In this document: piece after piece, positions 1-7,120 of the stretch | How the letters are laid out: every line of letters starts with the position of its first letter | Position numbering within the stretch: position 1 is the stretch's first letter | From: a virus | Reading direction: 5' to 3' (one strand) | IMG/VR virus record: IMGVR_UViG_3300034198_011088 | Location: 1-36,285 of that record | Length of the DNA stretch: 36,285 nucleotides | The notes under the pieces: generated by a model | The model's database searches: none | The model's input: only the letters and a program-made list of their open reading frames with translations | Told to the model about the DNA's origin: nothing | Translations under genes and position numbers: made by a program

Positions 1-5
1 AAAAT

Positions 6-278
6 ATGGCACTATTTCTAGATGAACAGACTTTAAAAGATTTGGGGTTTTCTGTAAAAACTATAGATTATGATATTAATGATAATATTGTCGATTTGAA
101 TGCGACGAAAGCTGCTGGAGTTGCCGATGCTTATTTTTATTATTTGTATGCGAAGTCTCCTGTTAAAGGAAATCCGCCATGGCATCAATTCTCCTTGACT
201 ACCGACGAATCGAGTATAGTTACAGATATTGATAGTTTGGAACGATTCCACAAACTTGATCAAGCATTAAATTTTTAA
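6..278 (+). CDS. Hypothetical protein, 90 aa
   Basis: I do not recognise this protein. It is acidic and soluble-looking, with no membrane segment, signal peptide or cysteine cluster. The ATG lies 6 bases into the window, so a longer upstream start cannot be excluded. It ends 7 bases before the next gene on the same strand, so the two are probably co-transcribed. There is no Shine-Dalgarno sequence in the few bases available. The reading frame is favoured over the antisense frames because it fits the tight + strand run from here to 1143. Confidence 0.6.
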   Translation: MALFLDEQTLKDLGFSVKTIDYDINDNIVDLNATKAAGVADAYFYYLYAKSPVKGNPPWHQFSLTTDESSIVTDIDSLERFHKLDQALNF

Positions 279-285
279 TTTTCTT

Positions 286-624
286 ATGACAACACAACAC
301 AAACCAAAACCCGCCCCGAAACAAAAACTCCCACAAGGATTCAAGAACAAATGGATCAATGCATTGCGTTCTGGATCTTATACCCGTGGAACCAAGATGA
401 TGTTTAATCCACAGAATCAGACTTACGATCCTCTTGGTGTAGCACATCGCATTGCAGGAGTATCACATATTGATATTGCCAACGAAGACGCCCCGACCAA
501 AACCCATCGATTTCTTCCTAATATGTTGGTAAATGACGAAGAATTGGTCAATAAAATCATTTCCTTTAATGATAAAGGAATGTCATTTAAATGGATGGCT
601 TCTTATATTGAGAATAATCTTTAA
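286..624 (+). CDS. Conserved phage hypothetical protein, 112 aa
   Basis: The protein opens with a Lys/Pro-rich tail (about residues 4-20). A segment around residues 22-60 follows, with the pattern KWINALRSGSYTRGT then DPLGVAHRIAG. This resembles a widespread small phage family usually written W-x-x-A-L-R-S-G-x-Y-x-Q-G followed by a C-L-G-V-L motif; here the usual Cys residues are absent. Function is unknown. It lies between two co-directional genes with 7- and 12-base gaps. The family resemblance is from memory and was not searched. Confidence 0.7.
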   Translation: MTTQHKPKPAPKQKLPQGFKNKWINALRSGSYTRGTKMMFNPQNQTYDPLGVAHRIAGVSHIDIANEDAPTKTHRFLPNMLVNDEELVNKIISFNDKGMSFKWMASYIENNL

Positions 625-636
625 ATAAAATCGTGA

Positions 637-1143
637 GTGAAGATTGAAAATATGAATGTAATTAAGTATAGCACTCCTAAGGAAGATTTTGTTCATAGCA
701 TAGGTCCTATCATTTTTCTGGCAGGACCGACAGTTCGAGGAAATCAACCTCATCTAACCTCATGGAGAATTGAAGCAGTTCAAAAGTTTAAAGATAGAGG
801 ATTTGAAGGAACTTTAATTCTTCCCGAGTTTGAAGATAAATACGAATCTGATCAGTATCGTTACGATCTCCCAGAATGGGAATTTGCAGGCTTAGAAATT
901 GCTGATGTAATTATGTTTTGGGTTCCAAGAACTCGCGAATTGATTGGATTAACTACTAATTGGGAGCATGGTTACTGGACTGCCCGAGATCGGTCTAAGG
1001 TCATATATGGTCGTCCAGACGATGCCTATAGAATAAAATACTCGGATATTATGTGGACCGCGACTGATTCTACTCATGCTGTCATCTATAATACTTTAGA
1101 TGACACTATCGAAGCTGCATTACGGCTAGTTAAGGATAATTAA
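637..1143 (+). CDS. Nucleoside 2-deoxyribosyltransferase-like protein
   Basis: 168 aa. The N-terminal strand and loop IIFLAGPTVRG (about residues 24-34) is the signature of nucleoside 2-deoxyribosyltransferase-like proteins, which exchange bases on (deoxy)nucleosides or hydrolyse the N-glycosidic bond in salvage. WEFAGLEIADVIMFWVPR (about 86-103) and ELIGLTTNWEHGYW (about 105-118) match the family's helix with the acidic catalytic region and the conserved E-x-G segment. The frame starts with GTG at 637; ATG at 652 is the alternative. A TTTAAATA late-type box lies upstream. It is the last gene before the terminator at 1177-1214. Fold family is fairly sure; substrate is unknown. Confidence 0.8.
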   Translation: MKIENMNVIKYSTPKEDFVHSIGPIIFLAGPTVRGNQPHLTSWRIEAVQKFKDRGFEGTLILPEFEDKYESDQYRYDLPEWEFAGLEIADVIMFWVPRTRELIGLTTNWEHGYWTARDRSKVIYGRPDDAYRIKYSDIMWTATDSTHAVIYNTLDDTIEAALRLVKDN

Positions 1144-1145
1144 TC

Positions 1146-1153
1146 TATAAATA
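1146..1153 (+). promoter_or_regulatory. Perfect TATAAATA late-type promoter
   Basis: The exact T4 late promoter octamer TATAAATA is followed 6 bases later by an ATG (1160) that opens only a 4-codon frame (M-D-N-S-stop). The strong terminator begins at 1177. If active it would give an RNA of only about 55 nt. Confidence 0.5.
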
Positions 1154-1176
1154 AAAAATATGGATAATTCTTAAAA

Positions 1177-1214
1177 CAAAAAAAGACCGACTATTTCTAG
1201 TCGGTCTTTTTTTG
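1177..1214. terminator. Bidirectional Rho-independent terminator
   Basis: A perfect 17-bp stem (CAAAAAAAGACCGACTA paired with TAGTCGGTCTTTTTTTG) closes on a 4-base loop. It has A and T tracts on the two flanks, so it works in both directions. It sits between the convergent deoxyribosyltransferase-like gene (+) and the tail tube gene (-). Confidence 0.93.
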
Positions 1215-1238
1215 TGGTTGATAGGTCCCGCGAAAATA

Positions 1239-1901
1239 TTATACTTTAATGGTTGGACAAGATGCCAGACCTTGATCTGTGGCACTTGCAAGCGTCTGAT
1301 AGACTCCATCAACTTCATTGTTAAGAGATCTGCCAGATTCGATAAGACCAGTGTCATTGCCACCTTCTGGACGCCAGTATTGATAATGAAAGTCGGCAGT
1401 AAATTTAGTAACTTCTACGGTTTCTTGATTGTATGCAATATCACTAACATTTTGTATATAAAGACCATATAAACGATAAATTTTTAAGATCTCGCATTTA
1501 GGGGATAAAATAGCAATGGCAATATTACTGTTTTTGCAAGGCATATTATATGATCCGCAAGAAGTTTCGTCACTGGCAGTTTCAAATGACCAACGCTCCA
1601 ATGCATTCCTCAACAGATAATCTCCTGGAGTTTTAATTTCCAGTTTCCAAGGATTAGTTGAATATTCTACTTGACCGGGAGCATGGAAGTTAAATCCTTG
1701 ATATGGAATTTTGATATCCGTAATGGTTCGGCCCGGTACACTGGCAGTAGTAATATATACTCGTCCTTCTTGATCAATTAGTTCCTTGCGGACATAACTA
1801 GGAACCCCATCTCCCACATCAAGAATCCGCAATTGGAAACTGCGGGAAAAATCGTGTGTGCGATATACATCATATGCTTTTTTAATACTACCAAGTGCCA
1901 T
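1239..1901 (-). CDS. Tail tube protein (T4 gp19-like)
   Basis: 220 aa. Several segments match the contractile-phage tail tube fold. DIKIPYQGFNFHAPGQVEY is the 'I-x-x-x-G-x-x-x-x-P-G' strand, followed by NPWKLEIKTPGDYLLRNALERW. The C-terminal IYRLYGLYIQNVSDIAYN corresponds to 'E-I-K-G-L-W-P-T-N-V-G-E-I-x-L-D', with EVTKFTADFHYQYW as the final beta strand. Tube proteins stack as hexameric rings inside the sheath. I chose ATG at 1901, not 1916, because a GATAAATA late-type box (1907-1914) ends 5 bases before 1901. It stands alone between two terminators, in keeping with high late expression of one abundant structural protein. No sheath or portal gene is in the window. Confidence 0.85.
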   Translation of the reverse strand: MALGSIKKAYDVYRTHDFSRSFQLRILDVGDGVPSYVRKELIDQEGRVYITTASVPGRTITDIKIPYQGFNFHAPGQVEYSTNPWKLEIKTPGDYLLRNALERWSFETASDETSCGSYNMPCKNSNIAIAILSPKCEILKIYRLYGLYIQNVSDIAYNQETVEVTKFTADFHYQYWRPEGGNDTGLIESGRSLNNEVDGVYQTLASATDQGLASCPTIKV

Positions 1902-1906
1902 ATCAT

Positions 1907-1914
1907 TATTTATC
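1907..1914 (-). promoter_or_regulatory. Late-type promoter box of tail tube gene
   Basis: GATAAATA lies on the minus strand, 5 bases from the ATG at 1901. It is a T4 late-promoter-like octamer before a bona fide structural gene, which anchors the interpretation of the other boxes of this class. Confidence 0.7.
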
Positions 1915-1939
1915 ATTCTTGGAATGTTTTATAAAATAA

Positions 1940-1971
1940 AAAATCCGACAAGAATTAACTTGTCGGATTTT
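1940..1971. terminator. Rho-independent terminator
   Basis: A 13-bp perfect stem (AAAATCCGACAAG with CTTGTCGGATTTT) closes on a 6-base loop, with A/T tracts on both sides. It ends the minus-strand run 4725-1986 and insulates the tail tube promoter just downstream. Confidence 0.88.
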
Positions 1972-1985
1972 AAAAATGATATATT

Positions 1986-2279
1986 CTAAAAAGAATATTT
2001 GGTATTCAAAAATTCATAATCCAGATCCTCGATTTCCCAAGATTCTTCGGTTGTTGAAGATAATGAATATTTGTAAGGCACTCCTCCTGTAGCTTTAATG
2101 CATGTTTTAATGTCTCCTCCTGCATCTTCGATATATTCCAACATCTTTCGATATTCGATATCTTTTTCTAAAACCCGCTTTTTCTTAATTGCACTGGTCT
2201 GATTAATGAATTTTAATCCATTGCATAATGCAAACCAATTCGCCAATTCCACGGTATCCATTTCGCTTGCTGTTTTCAT
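1986..2279 (-). CDS. Hypothetical protein, 97 aa
   Basis: Unrecognised, charged, with an E/D-rich C-terminus. The frame stays open upstream, but the supported start is the ATG at 2279 (MKTASEMDTVELANW). It lies one base past the TAA of the preceding gene (GAG TAA T ATG), a coupling-like junction seen repeatedly here. It is the last gene of the minus-strand run that begins with the exonuclease at 4725 and is followed by the terminator at 1940-1971. Confidence 0.65.
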   Translation of the reverse strand: MKTASEMDTVELANWFALCNGLKFINQTSAIKKKRVLEKDIEYRKMLEYIEDAGGDIKTCIKATGGVPYKYSLSSTTEESWEIEDLDYEFLNTKYSF

Positions 2280-2280
2280 A

Positions 2281-2814
2281 TTACTCAATTGTGATTTTAT
2301 TTTTCCCTTGTTCATAAACCCGAAGAACCACACTTCCCACACACGGAAAATTCCTAATCCGCATTGCCACTGGAATCTGATTTTCAGTGATAAATTCGTA
2401 ATTGGGATCAACAATTTTATTGGCGAGCATAATGGCAGCACTATCAGCTTGTAGTTTCATAGCATCCGATCCTTGTCTCGCAGAGTTCCTATAGGTATCA
2501 TAGGTATTCTTAAGATACTTGCTCATGATCTTAAATTGAGGACCATGAACAGTCCAGAATTCCAAAGGAGTGCGTTTCATCGTAACTTCACATGATTTGC
2601 ACATAAATTCATCTTCTGATCCGTGATTATCCAATAATGATTGATATTGATCAGGATTTAGAATCTTTTCAATTTCACAGTATCCACAAGTCACATTACG
2701 GTTAATCCGGGACACAATTTCTTTTTCTACCAAGATTTTCTTGGGAGGCTTTTCGATTTTTGGTTTTTTTGTTAGATCTGGTAAGATGATACTGTCGATG
2801 TTTTCCATTTTCAT
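2281..2814 (-). CDS. Hypothetical zinc-binding protein, 177 aa
   Basis: The N-terminal 30 residues are Lys/Pro-rich. A probable zinc knuckle follows: CGYC around residue 43 and CKSC around residue 72. The rest is helical and mixed, ending with RIRNFPCVGSVVLRVYEQGKNKITIE. I do not recognise a family. It sits between tight co-directional neighbours (3-base and 1-base gaps), downstream of other CxxC proteins (3608, 3228 genes). Its position near the tail tube gene is compatible with a minor structural or late regulatory role, but that is only positional inference. Confidence 0.65.
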   Translation of the reverse strand: MKMENIDSIILPDLTKKPKIEKPPKKILVEKEIVSRINRNVTCGYCEIEKILNPDQYQSLLDNHGSEDEFMCKSCEVTMKRTPLEFWTVHGPQFKIMSKYLKNTYDTYRNSARQGSDAMKLQADSAAIMLANKIVDPNYEFITENQIPVAMRIRNFPCVGSVVLRVYEQGKNKITIE

Positions 2815-2817
2815 ATT

Positions 2818-3228
2818 TTAATAATTTTCAAATTTTAGTAAACTTTCTGTCATTCCTAGCACTAATGGTAATAGGTAGGCATTCTCTACATTATCTTTCT
2901 TTAGAATTTCTGCAACTTCTTTTTCCAGAATTTCCAGTTTTTCTTTAATACCTGACAAATCTTTTGTGTTATCCAGCAATTTTAAAGACGATAGGAAACA
3001 ATGGTGAAACTTGGATAAAAATGATGCACTATCCAATACATTGATATTAGTAGAGAATGTAAGATTAGTATTGGTTTTAAATCGTTGCATATCAGGTCCA
3101 ATTGTTGCAGAAAATGCAACAATATCTTTTCTCAATGCTTTCATCAGAGGTTTTTGATTCTCTGCAAGAACTTCCAGAGGGGTAGAAACTTCCAATCTTT
3201 TGGAACTGTAGATAAAGTCGGGTTTCAT
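2818..3228 (-). CDS. Hypothetical helical protein, 136 aa
   Basis: Unrecognised. The second half (about residues 78-136) is strongly helical with a heptad-like stretch (IKEKLEILEKEVAEILKK), suggesting a coiled coil. There is no signal peptide or membrane segment. Its start overlaps the stop of the membrane protein gene (shared base 3228), so translation is probably coupled. Confidence 0.65.
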   Translation of the reverse strand: MKPDFIYSSKRLEVSTPLEVLAENQKPLMKALRKDIVAFSATIGPDMQRFKTNTNLTFSTNINVLDSASFLSKFHHCFLSSLKLLDNTKDLSGIKEKLEILEKEVAEILKKDNVENAYLLPLVLGMTESLLKFENY

Positions 3229-3608
3229 TAGTCGATTGGTTCTGTAATGGCAGCAGTCATAAAATTAACATGAATGCCGTTGAATTTTTTACAATTCTCA
3301 CATTTAAATTCAGTATCAGTCAGATCAATTTCAATCTCGTTCTTGGCATTACAGTGCGTGCAGTTTAAAGGGATAGAATACTTCCGGTATGGTTTGGCCT
3401 TATATACCTCAAGTGCCTCCATAAGCTTCCTAGTCTCGTATAAACGACTCCAGAGAATAGGAGCAAGGAATTGAATAACAACGATTAGCCAAAAGACAGG
3501 CCAGAAACTAAATCCAAAAATACTCAATCCATAAGCCAATGCCGCACTGATGGCAGATGTGATAGCAACAGAAGTTGTTACCATTAATATTTTTTTACTA
3601 GGTTTCAT
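3228..3608 (-). CDS. Membrane protein with C-terminal zinc ribbon
   Basis: 126 aa. Two hydrophobic helices (about residues 8-30 and 34-52) form an N-terminal hairpin. A basic stretch and a four-cysteine ribbon follow (CTHC near residue 84 and CENC near 104). An inner-membrane anchor with a cytoplasmic zinc module is the simplest topology. No family recognised. It shares its first base with the stop of the neighbouring small zinc-ribbon gene, so the two are probably translationally coupled and may act together. Confidence 0.7.
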   Translation of the reverse strand: MKPSKKILMVTTSVAITSAISAALAYGLSIFGFSFWPVFWLIVVIQFLAPILWSRLYETRKLMEALEVYKAKPYRKYSIPLNCTHCNAKNEIEIDLTDTEFKCENCKKFNGIHVNFMTAAITEPID

Positions 3609-3790
3609 TACTTTTTAGCAGGTTCAATAATTCGGGTAATTCCAATTTTAACAAATGATCCACAATTTTGACATCTCCAACTACATTCAGAGACTAAAGA
3701 TCCATCAGGTTTTCGGACGGGAGATTCACGACCGGGAACAGTTGTTCGGCAATTTCCGCAAGCTACAGGAGTATTTTGTAATAGGTTCAT
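3608..3790 (-). CDS. Small zinc-ribbon protein, 60 aa
   Basis: Two CxxC pairs (CGNC near residue 12, CQNC near residue 40) form a classic rubredoxin-like zinc ribbon, with little else in the protein. Such ribbons bind nucleic acid or protein partners. A TATAAATA box (3796-3803) lies exactly 5 bases from its ATG and overlaps the stop codon of the upstream exonuclease gene. It can therefore be transcribed independently of that gene, probably late. Function unknown. Confidence 0.7.
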   Translation of the reverse strand: MNLLQNTPVACGNCRTTVPGRESPVRKPDGSLVSECSWRCQNCGSFVKIGITRIIEPAKK

Positions 3791-3795
3791 GATTT

Positions 3796-3803
3796 TATTT
3801 ATA
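3796..3803 (-). promoter_or_regulatory. Late-type promoter TATAAATA
   Basis: A perfect TATAAATA on the minus strand, 5 bases before the ATG at 3790. It is embedded in the 3' end of the exonuclease gene and would give a leaderless transcript for the 3608-1986 genes. Confidence 0.6.
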
Positions 3804-4725
3804 AGCGAATTCGGGAAAGTAAATCAGAATCGTCTTTATTCTTATTGAATAGATGATTCCATTCGTTAAAATTATTTAAAAAAGAATTAAGCTGATATTC
3901 CTGAAACAGATGACGAAGACTATCTGCATCATATTCAACATTCATGTATTCTTTTTGTTGTTGATAAAAATCATATTCATCAGGACATAATACCTCAGTA
4001 TTTTTCAAATCAATTACTTGCAGATTCTTCTTCAAAATATCTTTTTGATCATCTGTTAAATCAGGAATACTCCAATCAATAATCCCATGTTTCATGATCT
4101 TTTCGGTAAGTGCTTTACCACGAACAGGTCCATACTTGGTAAGTCCTTCGATATTATCTGAAATGTCTCCCATGATACTTTTATACACAACGAACATTTC
4201 AGGTGTAGGCACTTGGGCAAAAGTCTCGAAATTTTCGGCATCTACGATTTCTCCTTTATTTGGAAGATATAGGGAAACTTTGTCATTTACTAATTGAATT
4301 AGATCCCGATCAGATGAAATAATCAATGTGGATTTTTCTTCATTTAATGTTAGAAAACGAATAACATCGTCTGCTTCCAGATTTACGGGATAATAGGTGT
4401 GAATTCCTAATACATCCACAAATCGTTGAACATGATTAATGACCTGATGAAGTTCTTCCATTTTATCATTATCTGGACGATTCTCTTTATAAGGAACCAG
4501 ATCTTTACGGAAATTCCGTTTGGTGGAATTCTTTTTCCGATCCCAAGTCAATATTACTTGGGAAGGTTTAAAATTGTCCGTGGATGATTTCAACATGGAC
4601 AAGAATTGATGAATGGGGGTGACATTTAGTCCATTCATATATTTTGGTGCTCGTTTCGCATAAAATGCTCGGAATAGAAAATTATTTCCATCAATGATTA
4701 AGTTGTCGTATTGTTTGAAGCTCAT
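3799..4725 (-). CDS. 5'-3' exonuclease (T4 RNase H / FEN family)
   Basis: 308 aa, close to T4 RNase H and the 5'-nuclease domain of DNA polymerase I. The N-terminal LIIDGNNFLFRAF carries the first metal-binding Asp (D12). LEADDVIRF and IISSDRDLIQLV are the acidic metal-site motifs. GDISDNIEGL followed by GPVRGKAL is the helix-hairpin-helix DNA-binding signature. The enzyme removes RNA primers and 5' flaps during lagging-strand replication. The ATG at 4725 is 5 bases from a TAAGTT -10 element with TTGATC upstream. That is an early-type promoter, back to back with the one serving the gene at 4803. Confidence 0.93.
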   Translation of the reverse strand: MSFKQYDNLIIDGNNFLFRAFYAKRAPKYMNGLNVTPIHQFLSMLKSSTDNFKPSQVILTWDRKKNSTKRNFRKDLVPYKENRPDNDKMEELHQVINHVQRFVDVLGIHTYYPVNLEADDVIRFLTLNEEKSTLIISSDRDLIQLVNDKVSLYLPNKGEIVDAENFETFAQVPTPEMFVVYKSIMGDISDNIEGLTKYGPVRGKALTEKIMKHGIIDWSIPDLTDDQKDILKKNLQVIDLKNTEVLCPDEYDFYQQQKEYMNVEYDADSLRHLFQEYQLNSFLNNFNEWNHLFNKNKDDSDLLSRIRL

Positions 4726-4730
4726 AACTC

Positions 4731-4758
4731 AACTTAAGCTATGTTTTAAAAAGATCAA
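4731..4758 (-). promoter_or_regulatory. Sigma70-like promoter of exonuclease gene
   Basis: On the minus strand, TTGATC (4753-4758), a 16-base spacer, TAAGTT (4731-4736), then 5 bases to the ATG. The architecture is identical to the promoter at 28173-28200, which supports the weak TAAGTT -10. Confidence 0.55.
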
Positions 4759-4766
4759 CTATTATC

Positions 4767-4795
4767 TTGAGTTTTTGGACAAATGGTGGTATATT
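4767..4795 (+). promoter_or_regulatory. Sigma70-like promoter for gene at 4803
   Basis: TTGAGT, a 17-base spacer, TATATT, then 7 bases to ATG 4803. The -35 TTG creates a spurious upstream in-frame start, which is why the shorter protein is preferred. Confidence 0.6.
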
Positions 4796-4802
4796 ATATA
4801 AT

Positions 4803-5054
4803 ATGAATGTTACTCAATTAATTGAAAAATTGTCTAAAATGCCTCCAAATGCTGATGTAGGCCATCTTTGGGATGGAGAGGTTCGAACTATAGTTCAGCA
4901 TGTATGGTTATCTAACGGCGGTTATGTAGTTACTTCAGATCATGGCCAAGTATGTTATAGTCAGAGATCTCGACCGATTGATGCCCCTTCCCAAAAAGAA
5001 AATCCATATTGGTCAACTCCAGAAGTGTCTGAAGAGGAAATGGAATATATTTAA
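4803..5054 (+). CDS. Conserved phage hypothetical protein, 83 aa
   Basis: The protein starts MNVTQLIEKLSKMPPNADVGHLWDG. This is the common phage pattern of a short helix (L-x-x-L-x-x-L-P-P-x-A-x-V) followed by a beta-rich segment (VRTIVQHVWLSNGGYVVTS). Function of that group is unknown. ATG 4803 is chosen because a TTG-initiated extension would begin inside the -35 hexamer of the promoter at 4767-4795. The 3' end overlaps the convergent gene 5051-5308 by 4 bases. Confidence 0.7.
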   Translation: MNVTQLIEKLSKMPPNADVGHLWDGEVRTIVQHVWLSNGGYVVTSDHGQVCYSQRSRPIDAPSQKENPYWSTPEVSEEEMEYI

Positions 5055-5308
5055 ACAGTATTATATATCTTCAGAAAATCCTTCCTCACAAATTTCGGAA
5101 CAATCTCCACAAAATTAATCGTATCAGTTTTTATTAACTTCATAAATTGTTCTGAAGGCATAATAAATCTTTCGGTCTTTCCTAAAGAAGTCTTTACTCC
5201 CGAAATATTGTCTCCAACTTCCATTACTACCAGAGACAATCCGTTGATGTTCAAATCCTTGGTATAGAGATAAAGTCCGTATTGTAAAATTTCGCTTGAT
5301 TGTTTCAT
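5051..5308 (-). CDS. Hypothetical protein, 85 aa
   Basis: Unrecognised small protein predicted to be mostly beta (LSLVVMEVGDNISGVKTSLG), with no motif I can assign. The ATG at 5308 is preceded by GATAAATC with a 6-base gap, a late-type box. It is transcribed divergently from 5358-5537, and both genes carry a late-type box in the 49-base shared intergenic region. The 3' end overlaps the convergent gene by 4 bases. Confidence 0.6.
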   Translation of the reverse strand: MKQSSEILQYGLYLYTKDLNINGLSLVVMEVGDNISGVKTSLGKTERFIMPSEQFMKLIKTDTINFVEIVPKFVRKDFLKIYNTV

Positions 5309-5314
5309 ATAGAT

Positions 5315-5322
5315 GATTTATC
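5315..5322 (-). promoter_or_regulatory. Late-type promoter box GATAAATC
   Basis: The box on the minus strand ends 6 bases before ATG 5308. It pairs back to back with the + strand box at 5343-5350. Confidence 0.5.
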
Positions 5323-5342
5323 TTGTTTTAAGGTAAAAATCC

Positions 5343-5350
5343 ACTAAATA
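5343..5350 (+). promoter_or_regulatory. Late-type promoter box ACTAAATA
   Basis: The box lies 7 bases before the ATG at 5358, divergent from the box at 5315-5322. Confidence 0.45.
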
Positions 5351-5357
5351 TTTTCTT

Positions 5358-5537
5358 ATGTCATCCCTAATTCAATCTAGTCGTATCAATGTCACAGTCG
5401 GTCATCAGATCTTTTCTATTCCTTCTGACAAAGTAAATCAAGTCATCAATCTGCTATCTTCTTTACAGAGTATTCAGATTCAAGAGAATCCCACTCCATA
5501 TCTGCAATATAACGGAAAAACGCTTATCAATGAATAA
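5358..5537 (+). CDS. Small hypothetical protein, 59 aa
   Basis: The reading frame runs ATG 5358 to TAA 5537 and encodes a Ser/Gln/Ile-rich peptide (MSSLIQSSRINVTVGHQIFS...). There are two beta-like stretches separated by a helix (DKVNQVINLLSSLQSIQ). Support comes from the late-type box 7 bases upstream, the good spacing to the next gene at 5559, and the absence of any better frame here. No family recognised. Confidence 0.55.
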   Translation: MSSLIQSSRINVTVGHQIFSIPSDKVNQVINLLSSLQSIQIQENPTPYLQYNGKTLINE

Positions 5538-5544
5538 TATATAA

Positions 5545-5552
5545 AATAAATT
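5545..5552 (+). promoter_or_regulatory. Late-type promoter box AATAAATT
   Basis: The box lies 6 bases before the GTG start at 5559, and has the same sequence as the box at 31647-31654. Confidence 0.4.
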
Positions 5553-5558
5553 AAAATT

Positions 5559-6155
5559 GTGGAGCTTGATACATTCTTTAGACTTATAAATCCTGAACCT
5601 GTAGGAATTGACAAATTGTTGCAGGAAATGTCATATAAAATTCCTCCAATGCAAAACAAATTGAGAAGTGCATTACAGGGAGAAATTTTTCGTATTGCTA
5701 AAAACTTGGGAAAATATATAGATGATTTTCGATGTAGTGATAGCCGAACATATAATGTGTATGAATATATGAGAGATGGATGGAAAAATTTATATTTTTT
5801 ACATAATCACGAATTGGTTGTCGCTATGATCCAATTAGAGATGACTCCTGAAGAATCACGAATTGAAGAAGTTCATGGTATTGGTGGAGTATTTAAAGGC
5901 GTGATTCCTAGAATTTATGTAGAATACCTTTTATCCAAAAGTAAAGTCGTAGTATCTGATATTGCACAGACAGTTGAAGGATTTAACATTTATAGATATA
6001 TTTTAAGAGAACATGAAGCATTTGGGGTTGATGTGTATGTATGGAATGAACAAACTGATGAAAAATTTCTAGTTGATAAAGTAGACGAATTAGAAAAGTA
6101 TTTTGGTGATACTAATAGTTTTGGATTTTATAGATTTATAATTACGAAAAAATGA
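5559..6155 (+). CDS. Hypothetical protein, possible acetyltransferase fold
   Basis: 198 aa, GTG start. The N-terminal 60 residues are helical. The C-terminal half (about residues 95-185) reads MTPEESRIEEVHGIGGVFKG, then a helix, then a VVVSDIAQTVEGFNIYRYI segment and VDVYVWNEQT. That order (strand, loop, helix, 'S-D-x-x-Q-T-x-x-G', strand) is reminiscent of phage GNAT-like N-acetyltransferases that lack a canonical acetyl-CoA loop. The similarity is weak and could be misleading. It is convergent with the HNH endonuclease gene, 16 bases apart. Confidence 0.6.
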   Translation: MELDTFFRLINPEPVGIDKLLQEMSYKIPPMQNKLRSALQGEIFRIAKNLGKYIDDFRCSDSRTYNVYEYMRDGWKNLYFLHNHELVVAMIQLEMTPEESRIEEVHGIGGVFKGVIPRIYVEYLLSKSKVVVSDIAQTVEGFNIYRYILREHEAFGVDVYVWNEQTDEKFLVDKVDELEKYFGDTNSFGFYRFIITKK

Positions 6156-6171
6156 AAATAATATTAACTTT

Positions 6172-7068
6172 TTATATAATGTTTAAATCCGTTTTAATTT
6201 CATTTATAATAGATTCGAAATTGTCTATATTAATTTTACATCCTTTTGAAATATTTTCTTTAGCCCACATGGGTTGTAAATTTTTATAATAAAAGCAAAT
6301 TTTCTGATGTTCTTCTTTAGTGAAATCAAAATAGTTACATGGAATAATATGATCTATATGCCAACCATGTGTTCCGTAATTTTCCCATGACATATTTTCA
6401 GTGAATTTACTCTCTAAATATAATTTTAAAGCTTCGAAAGAAATTCCTGTCATATTTAATGTTGATTCTTTTTTACTACTACCATCCAAAGCAGATCTCA
6501 TTCTATCTCTCATATTTTTAGCTATTCTGTTAGTTGGATTTTCTAGCCATTTCTTCCTTTGGGTTCTAGCTTTTTGCCTATGTTCTTCTGTATTTGTTCT
6601 TTCTCTTGCTCTAATTAAGCATTTTTCTCTGTATATAGGATCATTTAATTTTTTTAATTTGAGATATTCTCGATTTTTTATTTGTTGTTCCTTAGTTTTT
6701 GAAGGTCTTTTTCCTTTCATTCTATCCAAATATGACTTTTTATAAATAGTCTCACACGACAAACATTGTGGACGAGGCCCAAATAAATGATTTTTTATAC
6801 CATATTTTCCGTGTCTAAAATCTCCAACATTCTTTTCTATATTACACTTTGAACAAATTTTTGAGTTAGGTGTTGTTGGGATCAGTTTAACTTTATCCAA
6901 ATTAGATGATTTATAATTTGGGACGGTTCTCAGTTTATACTCTTTATTCCATTTAGAACAACAATCTTTACATTTATTATTAAATCCGTCCCTAGTGGTC
7001 TTGTGAGTATGAAAAGAAGAAGTGGATTTACTAAGGTTACAATATTTACATAGTTTATTTTTGATCAT
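6172..7068 (-). CDS. HNH homing endonuclease with zinc knuckles
   Basis: 298 aa. Two Cys4-type knuckles occupy the N-terminus (CKYC at residues 7-10 with CKDC near 33; CSKC near 72 with a partner CLSC about 30 residues later). A long Lys/Arg-rich linker follows (about 115-190). The C-terminal HNH nuclease has GWHIDHIIPCNYFDF and NLQPMWAKENISKG, with the H/D-H catalytic pair and the distal N and K-G. This architecture is typical of free-standing phage homing endonucleases that spread by cutting alleles lacking them. The gene opposes its neighbours and carries an AGTAAGTA box 5 bases upstream of its ATG, the same variant as the tail fibre gene. Confidence 0.9.
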   Translation of the reverse strand: MIKNKLCKYCNLSKSTSSFHTHKTTRDGFNNKCKDCCSKWNKEYKLRTVPNYKSSNLDKVKLIPTTPNSKICSKCNIEKNVGDFRHGKYGIKNHLFGPRPQCLSCETIYKKSYLDRMKGKRPSKTKEQQIKNREYLKLKKLNDPIYREKCLIRARERTNTEEHRQKARTQRKKWLENPTNRIAKNMRDRMRSALDGSSKKESTLNMTGISFEALKLYLESKFTENMSWENYGTHGWHIDHIIPCNYFDFTKEEHQKICFYYKNLQPMWAKENISKGCKINIDNFESIINEIKTDLNII

Positions 7069-7073
7069 ACTAT

Positions 7074-7081
7074 TACTTACT
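7074..7081 (-). promoter_or_regulatory. Late-type promoter box AGTAAGTA
   Basis: On the minus strand, 5 bases before ATG 7068. The same octamer and spacing occur at 9911-9918 before the tail fibre gene. Confidence 0.5.
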
Positions 7082-7089
7082 ATATCCGG

Positions 7090-7102
7090 TTAAATTATCA
7101 CT
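7090..7102 (+). promoter_or_regulatory. Shared 13-mer upstream element
   Basis: TTAAATTATCACT is followed by exactly 18 bases and an ATG (7121). The identical 13-mer with the identical spacing occurs at 12728-12740 before the gene at 12759. It may be a third promoter or regulatory class; function is unknown. Confidence 0.4.
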
Positions 7103-7120
7103 GGGAAACATAAACAAAAC

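Noticed and set aside
1160-1174. Four-codon frame M-D-N-S as a gene
   Set aside because: Too short to call a gene; reported only as part of the promoter-terminator observation.
2280-2441. Long N-terminal extension of the 97-aa protein
   Set aside because: It overlaps the coding end of the 177-aa gene; the coupled ATG at 2279 explains the frame better.
4767-4802. TTG-initiated N-terminal extension of the gene at 4803
   Set aside because: The TTG is the -35 hexamer of a sigma70-like promoter and the extension spans the whole promoter.
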